This document shows, piece by piece, positions 1 through 5,733 of a DNA stretch of 15,064 nt. Source of the DNA: Paracoccaceae bacterium (GTDB lineage: Bacteria; Pseudomonadota; Alphaproteobacteria; Rhodobacterales; Rhodobacteraceae); the NCBI GenBank assembly GCA_007128865.1, contig SKWP01000225.1, positions 1 to 15,064 of the forward strand, written 5' to 3'. A model generated the notes under the pieces. That model was not told the DNA's origin. It did no database searches and saw only the letters and a program-made list of their open reading frames with translations. The position numbers and the translations under genes were made by a program. Position 1 is the first letter of the stretch; each line of letters begins with the position of its first letter.

Positions 1-151
1 AGCAGGTGCCGGGTTCGGCGCCCGGCGGGCCGTCGGCGGCGCGGTGCACCACCTCGGCCCCCAGCATCCGCCCGGCCTCTGCCCCCGGCATGGCCTGACA
101 GGCCGCCAGCAGGGCCAGCGCTGGCCCGAGGCGCAGGAGGGTGCGGATCAT
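1..151 (-). CDS. Small lipoprotein, N-terminal part only
   Basis: Reading leftwards from the ATG at 151-149 gives 50 codons with no stop before the window edge, so the C-terminus is missing. The N-terminus is a typical type II signal peptide: MIRTLLRLGPALALLAAC. It has two early Arg, a short Leu/Ala-rich hydrophobic core and a lipobox LAAC with Cys18 as the lipidation and cleavage residue. By this signal the mature protein would be an envelope lipoprotein, periplasm-facing. What follows is Ala/Gly/Pro-rich with no domain I can name. It is too short for the usual ORF cut-offs, but the lipobox is hard to explain by chance. The ribosome site is weak (GGCGAG about 5 bases before ATG). It is separated from the catabolic operon by 382 bp and is probably unrelated to it. 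Confidence 0.72.
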   Translation of the reverse strand, partial: MIRTLLRLGPALALLAACQAMPGAEAGRMLGAEVVHRAADGPPGAEPGTC

Positions 152-533
152 GCTGCTCGCCGGTCTGATGCCTTTGGCACATGATACCGCGAAGCGTGGC
201 GCCGGGAAACCCTGTCGCGCGGGCCCGCGCGGCGGTGGAGGGGCAGGCGGCTGTGCGGACAGAGCGGCCATTGACGGAAAGGGCGCCACACAGGGCATCG
301 CCAGACCGCTGCGGCGGTCGCTCGGGCGAAACGCAGCGCCGGAAGTGCAGGCCTGGTGCCCTTGGGTGACGCCGGGTACCAGCCGGGCCGCGTGCCTCGG
401 TTGCCTGGGCCGCTGCATGCGGCGACCGGAATGGAAGGCGGGCGCGGAAATGACCGGCGCCGGACCATTGCAGCACGTCGCCAGAGGGCAGGCTTGCGGC
501 GACGATCGTATCGGGCGGCGTTCGGGCCCTGCG
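152..533. other. Non-coding gap between operon end and lipoprotein gene
   Basis: I see no convincing gene here. Open frames cross it on both strands, but their translations are Arg/Pro/Ala-rich with no domain-like stretch, as expected from GC-rich DNA without stops. On the minus strand it would hold the 3' end of the eleven-gene transcript and the promoter of the lipoprotein gene. A TATCAT hexamer (minus strand, about 30 bases before the lipoprotein ATG) could be a -10 box, but no good -35 box sits at the right distance. I found no hairpin followed by a T-run that would serve as an intrinsic terminator. Confidence 0.6.
216..231. repeat. 16-bp perfect GC palindrome
   Basis: CGCGCGGGCCCGCGCG is identical to its own reverse complement. 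As RNA it could form a 5-bp GC stem with a GGGCCC loop, but no T-run follows on either strand, so it is not a classical terminator. It lies in the gene-free stretch between the catabolic operon and the lipoprotein gene. At this base composition a chance palindrome is possible; function is unknown. Confidence 0.4.
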
Positions 534-1403
534 TCAGCCGTCCGTGGGTGCGACAGTCGCCCGGCCGTTGTTCAGCACCACACTGTCGCGCTCCGGTACA
601 AGGCAGCGAAAGCTGATCGTGCAGCCGTCCAGCCATAATTCGGTGCGCAGAAGATCGCCCGGGAAGACCGGCGCGGTGAAACGAGCCGACAGGCTACGCA
701 GCCGCGCCGGGTCGTAATCCAGCCCCGCGCGCAGGATCGCATGTCCGGCTATGCCGAAGGTGGCAAGGCCGTGCAGGATTGGCCGCTCGAACCCCGCGTT
801 TCGGGCGACCACCGGGTCGGCGTGCAGCGGATTGCGGTCTGCGTTGAGCCGGTAGAGCAGGGCGGCCTGCGGCGAAGTCGGCAGGTCGCAGACCAGATCC
901 GGTGCACGTTCGGGGAGCGGGTGTGGCAGCGCCGGCTTGCGAAGTGGGCCGCCAAAGCCGCCATCGGCCCGGGCAAAAGTGGTCTGGCGTATGGTGGCCA
1001 GCGGCGCCCCTGACTCGGCATCGGTCTGGCGCAACTCGCTGTAGATCAGCGCGCCGCGCCCCGGCCCCTTGTCGATCACGTCGACAACGCGGGTCTTGCC
1101 GCGCACGCGCCCCGAGGACGCAGGCGGGCGGTGCAGTTCGATCGCATGTTCCCCATGGACGACCCTGAGGTAATCGATCCCGGTCTCGGGTCTGCTGAGC
1201 CACGATCCGGGCACGGACAGGATGAGCGGCAGGGTTGGCAGCGCCAGCAACTCTCGTTCGAAGACAAAGCGCAACTGTCGCTCGTCCACCGGGTCCAGCC
1301 CGAGGCCGAGGCTCAGGGCATAGAACATCGTATCCTTTTCGCCATATTCCTGAACGATCTCGGGAATATCCAGCGCAAGCAGGCGCTCGGGGTCAATCGG
1401 CAA
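534..1403 (-). CDS. MaoC-type (R)-specific enoyl-CoA hydratase, double hotdog
   Basis: Predicted hydratase 2-type enzyme adding water to a 2-enoyl-CoA. The 289-residue length fits the two-hotdog MaoC/MFE-2 hydratase architecture: a degenerate N-terminal hotdog (about 10-150, with the family-like GEKDTMFYALSLGLG at 21-35) and a catalytic C-terminal hotdog (about 170-285). The hydratase 2 motif is at 184-197, YRLNADRNPLHADP; the catalytic pair is Asp189 and His194, followed by the usual HGLATFG. The family normally has SGD where this protein has NAD, but the Asp is kept. I start at the TTG at 1403-1401, because an AGGAG lies 6 bases upstream and the frame opens there with PIDPERLLALDIPE. The longer GTG start at 1475 would lie far inside the upstream gene. 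The start overlaps the DUF35 stop by 11 bp. It is the last gene of the operon. Confidence 0.88.
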   Translation of the reverse strand: MPIDPERLLALDIPEIVQEYGEKDTMFYALSLGLGLDPVDERQLRFVFERELLALPTLPLILSVPGSWLSRPETGIDYLRVVHGEHAIELHRPPASSGRVRGKTRVVDVIDKGPGRGALIYSELRQTDAESGAPLATIRQTTFARADGGFGGPLRKPALPHPLPERAPDLVCDLPTSPQAALLYRLNADRNPLHADPVVARNAGFERPILHGLATFGIAGHAILRAGLDYDPARLRSLSARFTAPVFPGDLLRTELWLDGCTISFRCLVPERDSVVLNNGRATVAPTDG

Positions 1404-1812
1404 GTCGTTCTCCTGTGCTGTCGGGGCGAAAGACGGGGATCGGCGGCCCGACAGGTGCGGCGCGGAAAGCCACACTCACCGGCTGGCCGATTGTCAGCCC
1501 CTCGATATCATCGGCCAGGACGGTGCAGAGCATCCGCGGCCCCTCATGCAGTTCGATCAGCGCCAGCACCTCGGGCGCGCCAGCGGCCCGAAAGATCGTG
1601 AAGGAATGGATCGTGCCGCGGCCACTGGCCTCTTCCCATACGGTCCCGGGTTGAAAGCAATGCGGGCAGACGTCGCGCGGATACCAGTGCGTCCGAGCGC
1701 AATGCCGGCAGCGCCGCAACAGGAACCGCCCCTCGCGCGCAGCCTGCCAGAATGGGCGTGTCTCGGGGTTGTTCTCGTCCGGAACGGTCGGGTCGAAACC
1801 GGATTGCGTCAT
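1393..1812 (-). CDS. DUF35 zinc-ribbon / OB-fold protein, thiolase partner
   Basis: This 139-residue protein has the standard two-part DUF35 layout. An N-terminal rubredoxin-like zinc ribbon has Cys35-x2-Cys38 and Cys49-x2-Cys52 (CRHCARTHWYPRDVCPHC), preceded by the family-like FWQAAREGRFLLRRC. A C-terminal OB-fold spans about 60-120 (GTIHSFTIFR onward). Such proteins are usually encoded next to SCP2-type thiolase homologues and act as an acyl-CoA-binding or structural partner. In the Ltp2-ChsH2 aldolase of steroid degradation the DUF35 domain is required for activity. Here the gene starts 3 bases after the thiolase homologue's stop, which supports a stoichiometric complex. All four Cys are present, so the zinc site looks intact. 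By itself it is probably not catalytic. Confidence 0.88.
   Translation of the reverse strand: MTQSGFDPTVPDENNPETRPFWQAAREGRFLLRRCRHCARTHWYPRDVCPHCFQPGTVWEEASGRGTIHSFTIFRAAGAPEVLALIELHEGPRMLCTVLADDIEGLTIGQPVSVAFRAAPVGPPIPVFRPDSTGERLAD
1410..1414 (-). promoter_or_regulatory. Ribosome binding site deciding a TTG start
   Basis: On the minus strand AGGAG lies 6 bases before the TTG at 1403-1401. No ATG or GTG in this frame lies at a comparable distance, so this site fixes the start of the MaoC hydratase. It lies inside the last codons of the DUF35 gene, so the two are probably translationally coupled. Confidence 0.7.
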
Positions 1813-1815
1813 CCG

Positions 1816-2979
1816 CTACTGCCTTTCGAGAATTACCGTGGCGCTTGCATGCCGGGTGCCGAGCGACCCGCCGATCCCGTTCACCAGCGCCAGCCTGCAG
1901 TCTGGAACCTGCACCGCCGGATGGGCCTCGTGCCGCAACTGGCGCACCGCCTCGATCAGCTTGGTCATGCCGCCGCGATTGCCCGGATGGTTGTTGCACA
2001 GCCCGCCGCCATCGGTATTCACCGCAAGCCGCCCGCTGCCCGACACCAGCCCGCCATCGGCGACGAACCGCCCGCCCGCGCCCTTTTCGCAGAAGCCGAG
2101 ATCCTCCAGTTGCAGAAGCACGGTGATGGTGAAGCTGTCGTACAGCCCCGCATAATCTATGTCGCCCGGCCGCACCCCGGCTTCGGCCAGCGCCGTCGGG
2201 CCGGATTTGGCAGCGCCGGTGCGTGTGAGGTCCATATCGCCGCCGTGCTGCCCGCACAGGCTTTCGCCGGCGCCAATCACCCGAACGACGGGCCGCGCCA
2301 GGTCGCGCGCGATCTCAGGCCGGGTGACGATCAGCGCTCCGCCGCCGTCGCTGATCACGCAGCAATCCAGCCGGTGCAGCGGATCCGAGATCATGGGCGA
2401 GGCAAGCACGTCCTGCACCGTCACCGGATTGCGCAGCATGGCGCCCGGGTTGTGCCGGGCATGCAGCGAGGCAGCCACCTTGATCCAGGCCAGCTGTTCC
2501 GAGGTTGTTCCGAATTCGTGCATGTGGCGCCGGGCGACCATGGCATAGAGCTTGACGATGGTGCTGCGGAACGGGAGTTCCCACATCACGTCCGGCGCGG
2601 CAGCATTGTAGACACGGGGCGCGGTGCCGGTGGCCACGCCTTCGGCCCGTGGCCGGCCGCCCAGGGTGATCAGCGCCACATTGCACTTGCCCGCGGCAAT
2701 GGTCTGCGCGGCATGGGCGACATGAGCGATATAGGAGGCGCCGCCGAATTCGGTGGATTCGGCATGGCGCAGACGCAGGTTCATGTAATCGGCCATCGAC
2801 AGCGGCCCGAGCCCGGCGGCATCGCCGGCGCAGAAATAGCCGTCGATATCCTCGCGCGCCAGCCCGGCATCCTGCAGCGCGCCGATTGCGGCCTCGGCGT
2901 GAAGCTGCGCGACCGAAAGGTCGGTCGCCTTCCGTGTCGGATGCTCATAGGCTCCGACGATGCAGGCTGCTGCGGTCAT
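1816..2979 (-). CDS. SCP2-type thiolase homologue, possible CoA-dependent aldolase
   Basis: The 387 residues match the thiolase-fold lipid-transfer/SCP2-like family, which is usually paired with DUF35. Visible features: the N-terminal half with AIGALQDAGLAREDIDGYFC (31-50); the active-site loop TEFGGASYIAH (76-86); the second half with LYDSFTITVLLQLEDLGFC (279-297); and the His loop CNNHPGNRGG (328-337) containing His331. The nucleophilic Cys of true thiolases should fall at about Ala81, and the C-terminal CxG Cys region reads NGIGG (367-371), so both classical cysteines appear to be missing. That argues against ordinary thiolysis and for a retro-aldol or other C-C bond reaction as in Ltp2; this is inference from a by-eye alignment. 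The start overlaps the PrpD stop by ATGA. DUF35 follows 3 bases after its stop. Confidence 0.86.
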   Translation of the reverse strand: MTAAACIVGAYEHPTRKATDLSVAQLHAEAAIGALQDAGLAREDIDGYFCAGDAAGLGPLSMADYMNLRLRHAESTEFGGASYIAHVAHAAQTIAAGKCNVALITLGGRPRAEGVATGTAPRVYNAAAPDVMWELPFRSTIVKLYAMVARRHMHEFGTTSEQLAWIKVAASLHARHNPGAMLRNPVTVQDVLASPMISDPLHRLDCCVISDGGGALIVTRPEIARDLARPVVRVIGAGESLCGQHGGDMDLTRTGAAKSGPTALAEAGVRPGDIDYAGLYDSFTITVLLQLEDLGFCEKGAGGRFVADGGLVSGSGRLAVNTDGGGLCNNHPGNRGGMTKLIEAVRQLRHEAHPAVQVPDCRLALVNGIGGSLGTRHASATVILERQ

Positions 2980-4436
2980 GGCGCCCGGTTCCCCGCAGCC
3001 GCGCGCGTCGGTACGGCGAGCGCATCACAGAGCCGTACCACCCCGCCCGGGCGTTCGAGCCCGTGGACGGCCTCGATCACCGCATCGGCGCAGGGCAGCG
3101 CCCGGGCGGCATTGGCGCGGAACTTCGCCTCGATCGTGGCAGCGTCCAGCGGCCGGCGGTCGGACCCGAGTTGATGCTCCTGCCGCCGATGGATTTCCTG
3201 GCCGTCACGAAGGGTCACGATCAATTCGCCCGGGAAATAGGCCGGAAAGCTCGTGCTCTGCGCTGTCCGGTATCCGACGCGGGCGGCAAGCGTGCGGGTG
3301 GCGGGATCTGCAAGCGCGGGCGGGTCGAGCGCATCAAGCGTGACCGCGCCCTCAAGCAGTCCCGTGGCGACGATATAGGGCAGGCTGAACTGCGCCTCGT
3401 AGGCATTGGCGGGCTGGTGCTTGCGCTCGGGCGGATCGCAGACCACGGACACGATGCCTTCCGGCACGATCGCCAGCACGGACTCGATCCGTTCTGCCGG
3501 GATGCCGCCGGCACAGCCCAGTTCGGCGGCGATATCGGCAGCCAGTTCGGCAAAGGCGTGGATGAAGTGGCATGCCGGTATCGGCTTGATCCCGGTCTTC
3601 AGAAAGGCCCAGTCTTTACCCAGGCCTCGGGTGATGGCGGCAGCGTCGCGCGGCGCTGCACCGGCCCGGGTATAGAGCGCATAGAGCCCGAAACGGCCCT
3701 CGTAAGGTCGTGAAGGAGCGGTAAAGCCGTTCGCGGCAAGATAGGCGGCGGTGATCCCGGCCGATGCGGCCCAGCCGGCATGGAAGCGCTTGGTCCAGGC
3801 CCCGTTGTCGAGGAATTCGAGCGACCCTGAGGCCAGCGACAGGGCAATGCCCTGCGCCGCGGCGAGGGCAGGTTCATCAAGCCCAAGCAACCGTGCGGCA
3901 CCCAGCGCGGTGCCGAAGGCATTGACAACACCGGTCGGGTGGAACCCGCGTGCATGAAACTCACCCCCCGCGGCGGCCCCGATACGGGCCGCGGTCTCGG
4001 CTGCGAGCAGATAGCCCAGCAGCAGATCGGTTCCGTCGCGTCCGGTTTCCAGTGCCATGGCAAGCGCCATGGGCACGGCCGCGGTGCTGACATGCACGAC
4101 CCCGGGCCCATGGGTGTCGTCGAAATCCAGGCAATGGATGAGCGCGCCGTTGACCTGTGCGGCGTCCCGAAGGCCCAGCCGTTCGCCGCGCCCGATTACC
4201 GCGTGCCGGCCCTCCCCGCCCATCGCCAGAGAGCTGCGCACGATCGTTTCGGCGGACTCACTGCCGCTGGCCGCAAGCCCGACCCCGAGCGCATCCAGAA
4301 GATGCAGCCGCGCGCGGTCGCGCAGGGCGGCGGGCAGATCCGACGGGTGCAATCGGGCGGCGAAGCGGGCCAGTTCTTCGGCCACCGTCGCGGTCGCCTG
4401 CCTGGCTTCCCGATCTGGCGCCGAAAGGTCATCCAT
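2976..4436 (-). CDS. MmgE/PrpD family protein
   Basis: Full-length (486 residues; the family is usually about 450-480). Family marks in order: an N-terminal helical domain; HCLDFDDTHG at 101-110 with the conserved Asp/His cluster; HARGFHPTGVVNAFGTALGAA at 161-181; and KRFHAGWAASAG at 216-227 before the smaller lid domain. Known members include 2-methylcitrate dehydratase (PrpD), cis-aconitate decarboxylase and iminodisuccinate epimerase, so the fold points to a polycarboxylate substrate but not to one reaction. No methylcitrate synthase (prpC) or lyase (prpB) is in the window, so I do not assign prpD. Its stop overlaps the thiolase homologue's start (ATGA). A GGGGGG tract 6 bases upstream of the ATG is a plausible ribosome site. 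It probably acts on an intermediate or product of the same pathway in the cytoplasm. Confidence 0.87.
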   Translation of the reverse strand: MDDLSAPDREARQATATVAEELARFAARLHPSDLPAALRDRARLHLLDALGVGLAASGSESAETIVRSSLAMGGEGRHAVIGRGERLGLRDAAQVNGALIHCLDFDDTHGPGVVHVSTAAVPMALAMALETGRDGTDLLLGYLLAAETAARIGAAAGGEFHARGFHPTGVVNAFGTALGAARLLGLDEPALAAAQGIALSLASGSLEFLDNGAWTKRFHAGWAASAGITAAYLAANGFTAPSRPYEGRFGLYALYTRAGAAPRDAAAITRGLGKDWAFLKTGIKPIPACHFIHAFAELAADIAAELGCAGGIPAERIESVLAIVPEGIVSVVCDPPERKHQPANAYEAQFSLPYIVATGLLEGAVTLDALDPPALADPATRTLAARVGYRTAQSTSFPAYFPGELIVTLRDGQEIHRRQEHQLGSDRRPLDAATIEAKFRANAARALPCADAVIEAVHGLERPGGVVRLCDALAVPTRAAAGNRAP

Positions 4437-4466
4437 TCCAGTCCCCCCTTGCGCTTGCGCGTCCCG

Positions 4467-4499
4467 CTGACGGGCGGTGCCCGCCGGCGGCGCCGTCAG
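4467..4499 (-). other. Intercistronic inverted repeat between dehydrogenase and PrpD genes
   Basis: Outer arms CTGACGG (4467-4473) and CCGTCAG (4493-4499) are perfect complements. Inside lies a second small hairpin, GGCGG-TGC-CCGCC (4473-4485). The right arm contains the dehydrogenase stop codon. No T-run follows on the minus strand, so this looks like a processing, stabilising or attenuating structure rather than a terminator. GC-rich DNA gives such repeats by chance fairly often. Confidence 0.4.
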
Positions 4500-5671
4500 G
4501 TGTTGGCGGTGCGGGCCATGTGCTGGCGGGCAATGATCAGGCGTTGCACCTCGTTCGTGCCTTCGCCGATGACCAGAAGCGGCGCATCGCGATAAAGCCG
4601 CTCCACAATGAAATCGGTCGAATAACCGTAGCCGCCGTGGATGCGCATTGCCTCGGCAGCGTTTGCCATGGCCGCTTCGGTTGCGAACAGCTTGGCCATC
4701 CCCGCTTCCATGTCGCTGCGCAGGCCTCGATCATAGGCTTGGGCGGCCTGTTCCACCAGAAGGCGTGCGGCGGCCGTGCGCGTGGCCATGTCGGCGATCT
4801 TGATCTGGATCGCCTGATGCTGGGCGATGGGCCTGCCAAAGGTGTGGCGGGTGCGGGCATAGTCGGTCGCGGCATCCAGCGCCGCCTGGGCCACGCCGAC
4901 GCCCCGCGCCGCGACATTGATCCGGCCCAGTTCCAGCCCCCCCATGACATGGCGAAAACCCTCGCCCGGCACGCCGCCGATCAGCCTGTCGGCAGGGATG
5001 CCGAAATCACGAAATACCAGTTCGGCCGAATCGATCCCCCTGTAGCCGAGCTTGCCCAGCTTGCGCCCCACATCAAAGCCCGATCCCTTTTCGGCAAGAA
5101 ACAGGCTCATTCCGCGGTGCCTTGGCTCGGCAGCCGGGTCTGTCTTGACCAGCAGCGCAAAGCAGGTCCCGTGAATGCCGTTGGAGATCCAGGTCTTGGT
5201 GCCATTGATCAGCCATGACCCGTCGGGCCTTGCGGTCGCAACGGTCCGGATCGCCTGCAGATCGGTGCCACAATCGGGTTCGGTCAGCGCGACGCCTCCA
5301 CGCAACGCGCCGCTGGCGAACCGCGGCAGGAAGGCCTGTTTCTGTGCCTCGGTCCCGAACCGCTGGACGCAGGCGGCCATGATCAGATGCGAGTTGATGA
5401 TCCCCGAGACCGACATCCACACCGCCGCGATCCGTTCCACGATTTGTGCATAGACCGTGGCCGACAATCCCAGGCCGCCGTATTCCGGGGCGATGACCGC
5501 GCCGAACAGGCCCAGTTCCTTCATCCGCTCCACGATATCTTCCGGATAGGTGTCGCTGCGTTCGAGAGCCTGGGCATGTGGGCGCACGTCACGATCCAGA
5601 AACCGTTCCACGCTGTCGAGGATGAGCCGCGTTTCGTCGTCGGCATCGTCTCTGCGCTGGCGCTGCTTCAT
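4496..5671 (-). CDS. Acyl-CoA dehydrogenase
   Basis: FAD-dependent enzyme making a 2,3-double bond in an acyl-CoA and passing electrons to ETF. The 391 residues have the standard three-domain layout. Signature 1 is ALTEPDCGTD (128-137), with WISNG (161-165) in the beta-domain. The C-terminal helical domain has HGGYGY (345-350) and IGEGTNEVQR (368-377), in which Glu370 sits at the catalytic base position of the medium- and short-chain enzymes. RTRHTFGRPIAQHQAIQ (274-290) is the usual FAD/tetramer segment. It starts at the ATG at 5671-5669 with GGAG 9 bases upstream. A 45-bp AT-rich gap with promoter-like hexamers precedes it, so this half of the operon may also be expressed separately. Chain-length or branch specificity cannot be read by eye. 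Confidence 0.93.
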   Translation of the reverse strand: MKQRQRRDDADDETRLILDSVERFLDRDVRPHAQALERSDTYPEDIVERMKELGLFGAVIAPEYGGLGLSATVYAQIVERIAAVWMSVSGIINSHLIMAACVQRFGTEAQKQAFLPRFASGALRGGVALTEPDCGTDLQAIRTVATARPDGSWLINGTKTWISNGIHGTCFALLVKTDPAAEPRHRGMSLFLAEKGSGFDVGRKLGKLGYRGIDSAELVFRDFGIPADRLIGGVPGEGFRHVMGGLELGRINVAARGVGVAQAALDAATDYARTRHTFGRPIAQHQAIQIKIADMATRTAAARLLVEQAAQAYDRGLRSDMEAGMAKLFATEAAMANAAEAMRIHGGYGYSTDFIVERLYRDAPLLVIGEGTNEVQRLIIARQHMARTANT

Positions 5672-5692
5672 GCTGTGGCTCTCCGACGCAAA

Positions 5693-5707
5693 TTTGTACG
5701 TAACAAA
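5693..5707. promoter_or_regulatory. Palindromic operator candidate upstream of acyl-CoA dehydrogenase
   Basis: TTTGTACGTAACAAA has perfect 5-bp arms (TTTGT/ACAAA) around ACGTA, in a notably AT-rich patch within GC-rich DNA. It touches the candidate -10 box and covers the expected transcription start of the dehydrogenase promoter, the position of a repressor site. It shares TTGTAC with the palindrome in front of the IclR gene. Function is inferred from position and symmetry only. Confidence 0.45.
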
Positions 5708-5733
5708 TAATACGCATCAATTGGCCGAGTCAA
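5707..5733 (-). promoter_or_regulatory. Candidate internal sigma-70-like promoter
   Basis: Reading the minus strand, TTGACT (complement of 5728-5733) is followed after 15 bases by TATTAT (complement of 5707-5712). Each hexamer matches five of six consensus bases, but the spacing is shorter than the optimal 17. The -35 box lies inside the last codons of tctA. It would drive the acyl-CoA dehydrogenase-to-MaoC half of the operon. Confidence 0.4.

Noticed and set aside
148..636. Open frames of about 160 codons on both strands over the gap after the MaoC gene
   Set aside because: Both translations are Arg/Ala/Gly/Pro-rich without motifs; one runs into the MaoC coding region and the other covers the lipoprotein start in a wrong frame.
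1404..1475. Longer start of the MaoC hydratase at a GTG
   Set aside because: It would lie deep within the DUF35 gene, and the added residues do not resemble the family; TTG at 1403 has a good ribosome site.
1546..3174. Open frame of 542 codons on the plus strand
   Set aside because: It lies antisense to the DUF35 and thiolase-homologue genes, which have strong family motifs. Its translation is compositionally odd (His/Arg/Gly/Pro-rich) with no recognisable domain, as expected from GC-rich DNA lacking stops.
2976..4436. Naming the MmgE/PrpD gene prpD (2-methylcitrate dehydratase)
   Set aside because: The family has several reactions and no other methylcitrate-cycle gene is present.
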